Notes: a model not told the origin generated them from the letters alone. A stretch of 32,466 nt of DNA from Candidatus Obscuribacterales bacterium (GCA_019745505.1 JAIETE010000056.1:1-32466); one strand, 5' to 3'; counted from the first letter of the stretch, positions 24,801 to 32,064 are shown. Numbers and translations are program-made.

Positions 24801-26989
24801 TTGGTCCAATTCCTGCCGTCCTTAGTTTCCCAGACCGCATCGCCTTCGGTCATCCTGTTGACGTTGCCGTCGGCACCATAGCCGTATGTGCGCTTGACTC
24901 CTTTCGAATCGACGGTTTCAACTACCTGACCAGCCTTATTTTCGGTGCGCGAGGCACCGGATGAATCGCGATATTGCGTGTTGCCGTCAAGACGCTTGGT
25001 TACAACCGCATTGTTTTCGACGTAATTGTAATTTCCATCCGGCGTGACCCAGACAGCACCTTTCGACTTATCGCCCTTATTGGACTGCCAATTCTCGCCA
25101 TCTTTGCTCGTCCAAACTTTTCCATCCGCTTCCTTGATTTCAGACAATTTGCCGTTCGTGCCATATTTGAATTCACGCACTTGATTGTCTTGAGTCTGTG
25201 TGCGAATGACACGCCCCTGCGGATCGAGAGTGACCTGACTACCGTCTTTGTTTTTGACTGCAAAACCTTTGATCTCTCCGCGATCGCCATAGTCAAAGCG
25301 TGTGCTTGAACCGTCTGTGTTTTCCGCGCGCTGAATGACTGAGTTCTTGTCGAAGGTCAGGTTGCGCCCGTCGGTTGTGCCGACTCTTCGATTGCCATTG
25401 CTCAGGTCGGTCTCCTGAAATGTTCCATCAGGGCGCACCGACACATTCATTTTGCGCGTTTCATTGCTGCCTTCTTTTGTCCAGTTAGTACCGTCAGTGG
25501 TGCTCCACTTGGCTCCGCCGCTCTCTGAAACTTTCGCAATCTTTCCGTCTTTGCCGTAGTCAAATTGACGCCATGTGCCGTTCGATGCTTCCACGCGCGT
25601 GATTCTATTATTGCTGTCAACTGAAATTTTAGAACCGTCGGTTTTGAAGACTTTCCGGCTGCCGTCCTCCTGAACCTCACGATAGAGTCCTTCCTGACTG
25701 TTTTCCAGCCGGCCCTTCCAAGTTTCCTTCGACTTATCATTGGTCCAGTTCTTGCCATCGGACGATGACCAAGTACCGGTAGAGTCGGTCATCTTATTGA
25801 TGCGGCCTTGTTCGTCGTATTCAAACTTGCGTGTTCTGCCCCGCGCATCAGTTATCTGAGTGACTTGATCCAGCGAGTTCTTGGTTACAGAAGAGCCATC
25901 TGCATTCTTCTTCTCAAATCTAGTTGCATTCCCGTCCTTTATCTCGCTCCAACCGTCGGTACGCTTAACAACTTCCTTTCCACCCTGATACTTTTCACGC
26001 ACCGAACCATCAGCGTCAACTGAAATATCCACCCTGGCAGAATTCCTGGTTCCGTCTTGGGTCCAAGTCTTGCCGTCCTTCGAGCTCCAGGCTGTTCCGT
26101 CCGGCTCTTTGATGGCGGAAAGTTTGCCGTCCGTGTAACTGAAACGCCGTTCCTCGCCGGCCAAATTCTTGACCGCGACCACATTTCCGGCGGCGTCGCG
26201 ACTGATCTGAGAACCGTCGATCTTAAATGTGTTTGTCTCCCCCCGTCCATTCTTTACGGTCTGCGAACCGTCCTCTGCCACCGCAATTTCGCCGGAACGA
26301 CTTTGCCGCGTTTTCTCGTTGCGCCAATTCTTGCCGTCATTGCTTCGCCACACGGAACCGTCCGGGTCCACGATCGAAGCTAACTTGCCGTCGTTGGCAT
26401 ACCCGTAACCACGCCTGGCTCCGGCGGCATCAACACTGGCAATGACACGATGCTTATCGTCAAAAAGCAGTTGCGTCCCATCATTATTGAGCCGCTTTCT
26501 TTCATTGCCCGACGCATCAAGAGTACTTACGCTTCGGTCTGCATTGCGACGCAACTGCTGTCCGTCCGGCATCACAATGGTGTATGTGCCGTCCTTCTCA
26601 ACCTTCACGTCTTTGACCGGTACCTTCTCACCGGTCTGATTCAAGACGAAGAATTTCCCGTCTGGAGACCGACTCCATTCGGTACCATCCGTTTCTGCTA
26701 TGCGAACAATATTACCGCTGGCATCTTTTCCGACGGTAACGGCATAACCGTTGTCGCGTTTCAACGTTTCATTCTGGACGGGCTCTGTTTGAGCAGACTC
26801 CCGCAGCAAGCCGAGTAGTGCTTGCTCACTGGGAAGCGACCGCAAGGAAGTGTCGTTGGCCGGGGTAGCTTTCTTTACTGACTCGAGCCCACCGACGGCC
26901 TCATTAGCGACGTGATCGTCGTCTAGTTCTGGCGGCTCCTCGGCAATGCGAGCTTCAGGCTTAGGTTGAGCTTCTAAGGGTGGAGTCAC
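18869..26989 (-). CDS. Giant multidomain protein: RHS/YD-like modules, annexin-like repeats, PRTase-like motif, CX5R phosphatase
   Basis: A 2706-residue protein beginning at GTG 26989; no ATG or good ribosome-binding site fits better. Order: disordered acidic N-terminus (1-75) without a signal peptide; about seven modules of 90-100 residues (80-765), each with a Y-D-x-x-G-[KR]-[LI] strand and a W-x-S-x-D-G-K-N-W hairpin; annexin-like repeats (790-1530) with GAGTDKDTIYATLE near 793 and GLGTSEAEIKETLA near 1448 (calcium type II loops in annexins); a Gly/Ala-rich hydrophobic segment (1600-1825); a disordered Pro-rich linker (1840-1975); an alpha/beta region with VVVYMDDYVYSG near 2379-2390, like a PRPP loop of phosphoribosyltransferases, DD at 2383-2384; and a C-terminal phosphatase, GNLWRGGAP to HCYHGKDRTG with Cys2643 and Arg2649. 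The HCxxGKDRTG form occurs in phosphoinositide/tyrosine phosphatases. Flanked by two NADAR genes. Confidence 0.85.
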   Translation of the reverse strand: MTPPLEAQPKPEARIAEEPPELDDDHVANEAVGGLESVKKATPANDTSLRSLPSEQALLGLLRESAQTEPVQNETLKRDNGYAVTVGKDASGNIVRIAETDGTEWSRSPDGKFFVLNQTGEKVPVKDVKVEKDGTYTIVMPDGQQLRRNADRSVSTLDASGNERKRLNNDGTQLLFDDKHRVIASVDAAGARRGYGYANDGKLASIVDPDGSVWRSNDGKNWRNEKTRQSRSGEIAVAEDGSQTVKNGRGETNTFKIDGSQISRDAAGNVVAVKNLAGEERRFSYTDGKLSAIKEPDGTAWSSKDGKTWTQDGTRNSARVDISVDADGSVREKYQGGKEVVKRTDGWSEIKDGNATRFEKKNADGSSVTKNSLDQVTQITDARGRTRKFEYDEQGRINKMTDSTGTWSSSDGKNWTNDKSKETWKGRLENSQEGLYREVQEDGSRKVFKTDGSKISVDSNNRITRVEASNGTWRQFDYGKDGKIAKVSESGGAKWSTTDGTNWTKEGSNETRKMNVSVRPDGTFQETDLSNGNRRVGTTDGRNLTFDKNSVIQRAENTDGSSTRFDYGDRGEIKGFAVKNKDGSQVTLDPQGRVIRTQTQDNQVREFKYGTNGKLSEIKEADGKVWTSKDGENWQSNKGDKSKGAVWVTPDGNYNYVENNAVVTKRLDGNTQYRDSSGASRTENKAGQVVETVDSKGVKRTYGYGADGNVNRMTEGDAVWETKDGRNWTNTKDGAQWQGTVKVEKDGSYFHEDAAGNRQWRKMDGSRQDVNYQAMDAAAEALETAMNRGFMWGAGTDKDTIYATLENKTEAERKMIKEIWDRKYKDKYGWDLEKEFEDEMKGSDLEKAKSLLTRPDGADNAGTIRQALVERGETFGRSNTELEKIVRNSLETMSSAEIAKTDAEYRRRYGVSLNDAIQNDPNLSKETKAAAAVYIKGHDQRTPEDTKKLAVDAANAGNAEMFQEAMRRAPKEVRDYFAGPEGQKLIKDNFEGHWYHAFTFGLSGNVTDTQLNHVQDYAEYGKLSVATQVSDNRSWLGDNEDAIEQSLANMSKEERDRYALGKRIANNETPETPVSEADRKKALDYYTKTHEQLKAAAGKWFSGDSQVNELAKWEDMITQKGGSLVTQLANHRGNIYDSSMQDVISTVENMSKDDWERLKNDPAQIGKIEQVLKTYLSQEEFDRTMKVITDKRNAASYEASQQQRRPILDAIEDNKRWYNNDEAAIYRTLESMTDNERAQYKRGSEPNASAEDKKFKDDLDAKLKGALDASEQQVAFGLLDQVKRGEKPVMGILDKLNLQASYVDADEAQVIRDIQSAFDKDPKMRERITNPQTPEDKAFSDQFRDAARRAMGSSDYEKYAKPLIETGKLSIELQMELNNGVFDDDEQGAYRDIQRASAAEKQRILTDKRFQERVMGFLSEDERKVALASMEQGEMRPEDKLRSYQLGLGTSEAEIKETLAALNDRSQLKAEGKSEAEIDQIIQGRIQRVRDEYARKYGGDLSADLVSELGGKDQRQALRQVNGRDARSEFLYAMQEAATTRSGFGSRFVDNAWDGTGYQLDNEVNQLAAKMVEDPAKMREYVDNLYKMVDMHASSKEALADAVVDTTIAAVAVGGSFFTGGVSLSLLAYTGAAAAVFKVGAKGAIMGGDYDWGSSQVVLDGATGFADGFTTFLGAGVAKSAAEKMIVLGGRQMLKEGAEVALKKGAQAIVKEGLAKGGKISQEAIEALSKQIAREGEEQAVAALLRRSVTEAVEEQSRTVLKQLVMSAPANTLAGMAGGGLSGTIRAGAEARDFQEFLKMAGTATTFGALGGGVGPFVLVPGAMVAGKSWNAVRSAVSREASQLDNVAAAANRSVHQQPVDEPTFSRAVGRREVVEEPVIPSEPRFANDNKPAVLRTDGEAPVVRTEGDPPLRTEGEQPGPGRDGGDTPPVKEKPPVRENADTPENLRDVVEEPQIKVRDSVPGREPDLQQIKDISAELARRQNEAPIIGDKFKQILDKVPKEDRKLAMHIIEASTPNAHRRVLDHQMENLVKALRERAPNAERITVVAMSEDEASKALGYLLRTNADLTNGVDIRVLDQSTMKAGLPASTGPILVFEDLARATAEQAAFLKKLPEFYATDLGGFESGVNLWDLSLANKVPQSMEALQEKIAALTAEAKKLDLEPFRAQARAADAKLTPEQVEREAMSLAVKHVMQKPLNDAAAQFGNARVIRPSDVEVSGRGPRLKKGNVDEALALYHSDVLRRPMMAVNKKDGNLALADVQARDVESWLKNYKLNGEKTPITPAQQEAVAVMLRDGMLNNNYDVLMNRLQKLPDKIKTSLPPGKTMDDVVILTGVENNGSANLVQHLYGRVSGARKDQFVSLGDFAANPKAFKDKVVVYMDDYVYSGQQLVNHLDSPLPTAPGAKGLVLGDLIKDSGAELMVVQLAGYKHLDELAIKNRPYALVYAEDNLLPQFYDSPALKALGFSEAELRVLGGSAKWTDNSGGKEVGAINPYRSQPTNNPRVVREFNFNVLKDRANNSYRQAERGAIAPRSEVSGNLWRGGAPANDKEFARMVEETGADIVIDLRGINNDKELQSIVRQRSWADKLPDDKRPQMLNIKIPTEYPAVGSAAYGQMLDSLHQVQSVIAKAEAEGKKVFIHCYHGKDRTGLVNALHDVLSRGKSVDEALANWERIGDKTRENFHHLYQRNMFEQILADYRAKYGN

Positions 26990-27241
26990 TGGTTTTGAAA
27001 AGCGATTTGGTAAGCGGGTAGAAACGACGGCTCGGCAGTTATATCTTTATTCCCTTTGGGCGATAAATCTAGGTTAAACGCAGTATGTGACTTGTCGGTG
27101 ACTGGTTCTATACGCAATTGCGCAATTTTTGCCGCGGACTTCCGCTTTTAATCAAGATTGGCAGAAGCGTAATTTCCCCAGTGCCCAGCGGCCCTCGCAA
27201 CACTATTATGGAAAAACCAAGCCAATCCAGTTTCTATCGCC
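26990..27241. promoter_or_regulatory. Divergent promoter region with overlapping palindromes
   Basis: The starts of the giant gene and the second NADAR gene face away from this 252-bp space. Two overlapping perfect palindromes, CGCAATTGCG (27113-27122) and ATTGCGCAAT (27117-27126), lie midway and are candidate operator sites. No clear ribosome-binding site precedes either gene. Confidence 0.4.
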
Positions 27242-28330
27242 ATGTTCGAATCCCAATTCCAGCTTTCACAACAATCCAGCGAAGCTCACAATGATGAGCC
27301 AAGCAACCTGCAGTCAGAAGCGAACGGATTGTTAGACAATGCAATTTCCGGGTTTAAGAATCGAGCGTCAGAAGCACTAGCTGAGCCTGGAGAGTCAACT
27401 GCTCGCGGTCTTGTATCAGTTGGCGTAGCTGCGGCAGTCACCGTTGCGACTCGAGGACTGGGTGGAAAAACCAGCCTGGCACTGGGTGCTGCGGCTGCAG
27501 CCGGAACGCAAACGCTCTGGTCGGTCTTTAACGATGATGCAGCTGCTGCTAACTCCACAGCAAAATATGAGAGCAAACCATTTCTCAGTCGACTGGGCAA
27601 TGAGATTGGTTCAGTTTCTTTCGATGCTATTTGTTTGGGTGCTGCTCCCGGAATTCTGGGTGGAAGCATCACCAAGCTGCCGTTTATCGAGTCTGCGCTG
27701 CCAGCAGTACCGGGCAATAGCATCATGAGAGGAACAACCGGACTCGCACAGGCCGAAGCAACCGCTGCCAATGCCGCCAAAGCTGCTCTTCCTGAAGTGC
27801 AATCAGTGACTAAATTTGCCGGAGCTGTAGACGATTCAGTGAAGTTGGCCGATGATCTTGCTCCGATAAACGCATGGAGTCGCTCGACAGAACAAATCGG
27901 AAGAGACCTTTCTAATTTCTCGCATCACGAATTTGTCCTCGACAATCGCAAATACGCATCCATCGAAGGTTTCTACAATTCCCTGCTCTATAACGACCCC
28001 GCTCGGCGTGCAAAAATTGCCGAGATGTGGGGCTTAGAAGCCAAGAAAGCAGGCAAGAGCTCCAATTTGCAAGCATTCCGCTATGGAAAGGAAACGATTA
28101 AGCTTGGCTCGGAAGAACACCACAACCTTATCGAAAGGGCGCTACGCGCCAAATTCGACCAAAACCCGGAACTGCGGGAAGCATTTATCAAGACGCATCC
28201 GCGCCCGATAATCCACGATACCGGAGCCCCGGACAAAGTTGGAGCACACTTCCCGCGAGAAATTCTAGAAGGCATGCTGACGCGAATTCGCTCCGAGTAT
28301 GTCGCTGCCAAAAAGCTAATCGGCAGCTAA
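27242..28330 (+). CDS. NADAR-domain protein with hydrophobic N-terminal extension
   Basis: A 362-residue protein. Residues 1-60 are polar; 60-90 and 120-150 are Gly/Ala-rich hydrophobic (SVGVAAAVTVATRGLGG and FDAICLGAAPGILGG), similar in style to the hydrophobic segment of the giant protein. From about 212 to 355 is a NADAR domain with NAWSRSTEQIGRDLSNF, FVLDNRKYASIEGFYNSLL, ARRAKIAEMWG and the P-R-P-I-I-H motif, aligning with the stand-alone NADAR at 17776. So two NADAR paralogues flank the giant gene. Divergent from the giant gene, which suggests co-regulation. The extension could target or tether the enzyme to a membrane. The start lacks a good ribosome-binding site. Confidence 0.82.
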   Translation: MFESQFQLSQQSSEAHNDEPSNLQSEANGLLDNAISGFKNRASEALAEPGESTARGLVSVGVAAAVTVATRGLGGKTSLALGAAAAAGTQTLWSVFNDDAAAANSTAKYESKPFLSRLGNEIGSVSFDAICLGAAPGILGGSITKLPFIESALPAVPGNSIMRGTTGLAQAEATAANAAKAALPEVQSVTKFAGAVDDSVKLADDLAPINAWSRSTEQIGRDLSNFSHHEFVLDNRKYASIEGFYNSLLYNDPARRAKIAEMWGLEAKKAGKSSNLQAFRYGKETIKLGSEEHHNLIERALRAKFDQNPELREAFIKTHPRPIIHDTGAPDKVGAHFPREILEGMLTRIRSEYVAAKKLIGS

Positions 28331-28455
28331 AACACAGTCCCAATTGCCGGAAATAAAAGCCCGTTCGTTGACTCTTACGCTTAACGAACCCAATCGCTCA
28401 ACGCTACCTCATGTCAGCCGTTAATGAAGCTGGTTGTCAGATCATGTAAATACTC

Positions 28456-29856
28456 ATGATCATGTCCCAAAGGCCGTTACCTCGCTATTTTGTCAGCCGA
28501 CAAAACGATGACTCGTTTGCCGATTGCATAAGCACGCTAGATCCTTGCCATGCCATCGACAGCTTTTTCATCGGAGGGCGGCACCTGGTCGAACGTGAAT
28601 GGGTGGTAACCATTGATTCTGCCGGCTATCTCAAAGCAACCGATGGCGAAAAACTTGGTTCACTCCCTACGGAAGTCCAGCAAGACCTCGCCTTCAACGA
28701 AGTAATCGGCAGCGCCGCCAGCCGCACCCTCGACAGCTCCAGCGTCTACCTTTTCTACCTGGAGGCGCTGGAACAGCCACCCGAGACGCCGGGACTGAAC
28801 GACCCTGTCTATCTTTACGGAACTCTCTATGGTCCGTACCCCTCTTCCTCCGCAGACGCAGCCCGGGGAATCAACGGTCAGCTGACCATCAACCGAATGG
28901 ACCTCCTGGCTGGCCTGGTCGACTCGGCGAAATTCGCTTTCAACTACCAGTCCGTCGGCAGTGACACGTTACGCTGCTTCAACTTGCTTCTGCCCGGAGA
29001 CCGAGAAGAAGAAATCGCTCAGGGCAAAGGTCTGGTGATGGCTTATCCATTGATGCCCGCCGAGGTAGTTATGGGCGAGCCGTGGAACGAAATAGTCGTT
29101 TCCGGGCTGCTTTTCGACCTACTTTCCGCACTCAAGGAAGATCTCGAAAAGGAGAAGGTCAATCATCCCCTGCGCAGCACTACTTTGCCGGTGCCGAATC
29201 GTGCCTGGCTCGAACAGCAGCTTGAGACAAACGGCTATCAAATCAAAGGCAATGTGGCCACACGCCTGCCCGGCGCCAATACCGGCATCCCCAAAATGCT
29301 CTCATACGCGCTCGGGCACTTGATCAAAGACAAGACAACTTTGCCTCCCCAGGGTTCAATCGACGATTTCATCCAGATTGCCGAATCGACGATCAAACAT
29401 CTGCCGGACTTTCCATCAAAACGCTTGAAAGCACTGCGCTCTCGAGTGCGCGCCGTTTCGCCCGAAGCACGCGCACAAGGTTCACGGGCAAAGTCGGCAC
29501 CGCCGCAGCCCGCTCGAATTCCTGCCGGACAGGTGTTTCCGGCACAGATGGGCAATGCACCCGCCGCCAAGAAAGTGGACTGGATGCAAGACTTCATCAC
29601 GAAGCACCGCCCGGCCGGCGCCGGAGAAACACGCCTGACTACCATGTCGGGACTGGCCAATTCGCGCACGACCCAACCGGCAAAAAAACCCGCCAAAGCA
29701 GAATCGAAATTAAATGCTAAACCCGACTGGATGAGCGATTTTGATAGTCAGCCAGCGGGCAAAGAGAATATCAAACCTGAATCAAATGAAGAAAAGAAAA
29801 ACAAGAAAAACGAAAGCTCGCAGCCGAATCAAGACTGGATGAAGGATTTCCAGTAA
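28456..29856 (+). CDS. Uncharacterised protein with three C-terminal D-W-M-x-D-F motifs
   Basis: A 466-residue protein; ATG 28456 and ATG 28462 are both possible, neither with a strong ribosome-binding site. Residues 1-330 look folded, with strands such as REWVVTIDSAGYLKATDG and VYLYGTLYGPYPSSS and a following helical part. From about 330 the protein is disordered and basic, rich in Ala, Pro and Lys. In it D-W-M-[QSK]-D-F occurs three times: near residue 375, near 425 and at the extreme C-terminus (DWMKDFQ). Such spaced copies in a disordered tail look like docking motifs. It is followed 61 bases later by the first von Willebrand A gene and is likely in one operon with it. No family recognised. 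Confidence 0.7.
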   Translation: MIMSQRPLPRYFVSRQNDDSFADCISTLDPCHAIDSFFIGGRHLVEREWVVTIDSAGYLKATDGEKLGSLPTEVQQDLAFNEVIGSAASRTLDSSSVYLFYLEALEQPPETPGLNDPVYLYGTLYGPYPSSSADAARGINGQLTINRMDLLAGLVDSAKFAFNYQSVGSDTLRCFNLLLPGDREEEIAQGKGLVMAYPLMPAEVVMGEPWNEIVVSGLLFDLLSALKEDLEKEKVNHPLRSTTLPVPNRAWLEQQLETNGYQIKGNVATRLPGANTGIPKMLSYALGHLIKDKTTLPPQGSIDDFIQIAESTIKHLPDFPSKRLKALRSRVRAVSPEARAQGSRAKSAPPQPARIPAGQVFPAQMGNAPAAKKVDWMQDFITKHRPAGAGETRLTTMSGLANSRTTQPAKKPAKAESKLNAKPDWMSDFDSQPAGKENIKPESNEEKKNKKNESSQPNQDWMKDFQ

Positions 29857-29917
29857 AAAAGTCCACAGAGGAAACCCGTCTCAAACAACCAACCCACAGA
29901 AACAGGTAAAACAGCCA

Positions 29918-30847
29918 ATGACTAAAGTTCATGAAAGACCAGTAGAACCCTTCTCCGACATTCATTACGAACACGGAGAGGTGAGAGCGACTCTGCTGCA
30001 CGATCCCACAGTGGAAGGCATGGACATGGCCCTCTACCTCGATGGTTCCGGCAGTATGAGCGATGAGTATGAGAACAAAAGTCATTCCGAGACGTTTATC
30101 GATTGGCTGTTCGGCAGAAAAACTGTTGTCGCTGACAACGTGGTCGAGCCGCAAGCTCGCTGGATTCTCGAGTATCTGGCAACCAAAGATCGCAATGGTT
30201 TCTTGCGCGTCGCATACTGGGCTACAGGCACGGCCGGATCGATCGAATTGATCGGCGAATTGCAAGGAAAGGACGTAAACAACTACAAATTCCCGGGACC
30301 GAAAAAGTTTGGCAATCAAACCAATTTGAAGCCGGCCATTGAGGACTATGTCGAATATTTGGAAGAACAGATGCAGCAAGGCGCTCGCCGCGGCTGCGCA
30401 GTATTCATCACAGACGGCGTCATTCACGACGCGCACGAAGTGAAATCGTATTGCGAATATCTCGTGAAGCTGATGAAGAAAGGCAAGCTGCCGAAGATGA
30501 ACTTCATTCTGGTCGGCGTCGGCAAAGATGTTGATGAAGAGCAAATGGAAGACATCTGCCACGAAGAATACGAAGGCTTCGGTCACCTCTGGTGCCACCG
30601 CATCGCAGAAGAAGTCAATCAAGTAGCTGAACTTGTCGCGGTGCTGGTAGACGAGACCATGACAGTCGCATCAGGCGGCACCATTACCGACGACAAGGGT
30701 CGTGTTCTGGCTCGCTACGAATCTCGACTGCCGGCTGTTCTCGAGTTCAAAGTCCCGGAAGGCACTCACAGTTTCACACTGGAAGTCAACGGACAGAAAT
30801 TCACACAGCCTCTTCCTGACGAAGATGATGACGATGACCATCACTAA
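29918..30847 (+). CDS. von Willebrand A-domain protein, TerY-like (first copy)
   Basis: A 309-residue cytoplasmic protein without signal peptide. The vWA domain spans about 30-225 with a full metal ion-dependent adhesion site: D42-G-S44-G-S46, the Thr of GNQTNLKP near 131, and the Asp of FITDGV near 166. The call to the TerY/TerF-like vWA group rests on domain pattern. A C-terminal beta-sandwich-like part follows (SRLPAVLEFKVPEGTHSFTL) and the tail is DEDDDDDHH, likely metal-binding. About 60 percent of residues seem shared with the next gene's product; this is an eye estimate. The ribosome-binding site (ACAGGT) is weak. Such vWA proteins bind a divalent cation and a partner protein in stress-response modules. 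Confidence 0.82.
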   Translation: MTKVHERPVEPFSDIHYEHGEVRATLLHDPTVEGMDMALYLDGSGSMSDEYENKSHSETFIDWLFGRKTVVADNVVEPQARWILEYLATKDRNGFLRVAYWATGTAGSIELIGELQGKDVNNYKFPGPKKFGNQTNLKPAIEDYVEYLEEQMQQGARRGCAVFITDGVIHDAHEVKSYCEYLVKLMKKGKLPKMNFILVGVGKDVDEEQMEDICHEEYEGFGHLWCHRIAEEVNQVAELVAVLVDETMTVASGGTITDDKGRVLARYESRLPAVLEFKVPEGTHSFTLEVNGQKFTQPLPDEDDDDDHH

Positions 30848-30863
30848 GAATGTGCAGACAAAA

Positions 30864-30944
30864 ACCGGTGCAGTGAAAGTGGAGTGACATTTCACTCACT
30901 TGCAAACCTGGGCGCAAATCAATCTCTCAGGTACTTGCACCGGT
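30864..30944 (+). ncRNA. Candidate structured RNA between the two vWA genes
   Basis: An outer stem ACCGGTGCA (30864-30872) with TGCACCGGT (30936-30944) encloses a hairpin (GTGAAA 30873-30878 with TTTCAC 30890-30895) and another (ACCTG 30906-30910 with CAGGT 30928-30932), a three-way junction. ACTTGCA occurs twice (30898 and 30934), giving an alternative partner for the 5' arm. No T-run follows; the next ATG is 70 bases away. Confidence 0.35.
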
Positions 30945-31014
30945 CCCAAAATATCGAGCACATAACCCAAAATTAGCAGCGGTAAAATTTCAAACCGCGG
31001 CAAAGAAGGACAAA

Positions 31015-31980
31015 ATGAGTCATAAACACGAAACAATCGTCAAGCCATTTTCAGATGTACACAATAAAGGCGGCAAGATTTTGGCCACGCTCTTGCATGA
31101 CCCGACCATCGAAGGGCTGGATGTCGCGCTCTACATGGACGGTTCTGCCAGCATGGAAGATGAATACGGACCGCGTGGCGTCCTGGCCAAACTAGGCGGC
31201 GTGCGCAACCAAGTCGAGCCGCAAATGCGATGGATGCTGGAATATCTGGCAACCAAAGATAAAGACGGCGTGCTGCGAGTTGCCTACTGGGCAACCGGAG
31301 ACGGTTCAGAACTGGAGATTGTCGGCGACCTCACCGGCGTTCAAGCGAAGGACTACAAATTCCCCGGTCCCAAATTTTACGGCAAAGGGACAGTGATGCT
31401 GCCGGTCTTGCGCGATTACGTCGCCCATATCAAAAACCACAGCGATAAACACATTAAGCGCGGCCTGGCTGTAATCATCACGGACAGCCAGATATATGAC
31501 CCGGACGACATCAAAGCGTATTCGGCACAGGTAGCCAAAGAAATTGAAGCCGGTCGATTGCCCAAGATCAATTTCGTCCTGGTCGGCGTCGGCGAACAAA
31601 TTGACGAAGAACAAATGGAAGAGATCTGCCACCAGGAATATCCCGGCATCGGACACCTCTGGTGCCACCGCATCGCCGACAAGATGGAAGAAATGGCGGA
31701 GCTGGTCGCTGTCCTCGTTGATGAAACGATGACCGTTGCATCCGGCGGCGTTATCTATGACGACAAAGGCAATGTATTGAAACGCTACGAAACTCGTCTG
31801 CCTGCAGTCATGGAATTCACTGTGCCTGAAGGTTGCCAGAGTTTCACGCTGGAAGTAAACGGCGAGAAGTTCACCCAACCTATTCCTGAAGAAGATCATC
31901 ACGACGATGATGACGATGACGACGACCATCAACCCGTTCAGCAATCCAATACAGGAAACAAGGGCGGTCACAAACACTAA
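31015..31980 (+). CDS. von Willebrand A-domain protein, TerY-like (second copy)
   Basis: A 321-residue paralogue of the protein at 29918, aligning end to end. The MIDAS residues are kept: D42-G-S44-A-S46, the Thr of GKGTVMLP, and the Asp of IITDSQ. The region between MIDAS and Thr is shorter, lacking the insert that carries IDWLFGRKT in the first copy. The C-terminal sandwich (SFTLEVNGEKFTQPIPEE) is nearly identical to the first copy, while the tail is longer and Asp/His-rich (EEDHHDDDDDDDDHQ, ending GGHKH). AAGAAGGAC precedes the ATG. It sits between the first copy and a His-rich repeat gene. Confidence 0.85.
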   Translation: MSHKHETIVKPFSDVHNKGGKILATLLHDPTIEGLDVALYMDGSASMEDEYGPRGVLAKLGGVRNQVEPQMRWMLEYLATKDKDGVLRVAYWATGDGSELEIVGDLTGVQAKDYKFPGPKFYGKGTVMLPVLRDYVAHIKNHSDKHIKRGLAVIITDSQIYDPDDIKAYSAQVAKEIEAGRLPKINFVLVGVGEQIDEEQMEEICHQEYPGIGHLWCHRIADKMEEMAELVAVLVDETMTVASGGVIYDDKGNVLKRYETRLPAVMEFTVPEGCQSFTLEVNGEKFTQPIPEEDHHDDDDDDDDHQPVQQSNTGNKGGHKH

Positions 31981-31986
31981 TTCATT

Positions 31987-32010
31987 GGGGCGGCGTTATG
32001 GCGCCGCCCC
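31987..32010 (+). terminator. GC-rich hairpin after the second vWA gene
   Basis: GGGGCGGCG (31987-31995) pairs perfectly with CGCCGCCCC (32002-32010) around a 6-nt loop, directly after the stop. Only a weak T-run (GATGTTTGG) follows, so partial read-through into the His-rich gene is likely. Confidence 0.6.
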
Positions 32011-32064
32011 GATGTTTGGAACCATTGGCGGATAGTAAGAACAAGGAAGTAGCCCGGCAAATTT

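Noticed and set aside
18869-26989. Frameshifted or artefactual fusion of several genes
   Set aside because: The frame is continuous for 8.1 kb, with module boundaries filled by typical linkers and no internal start with a ribosome-binding site that would suggest separate genes.
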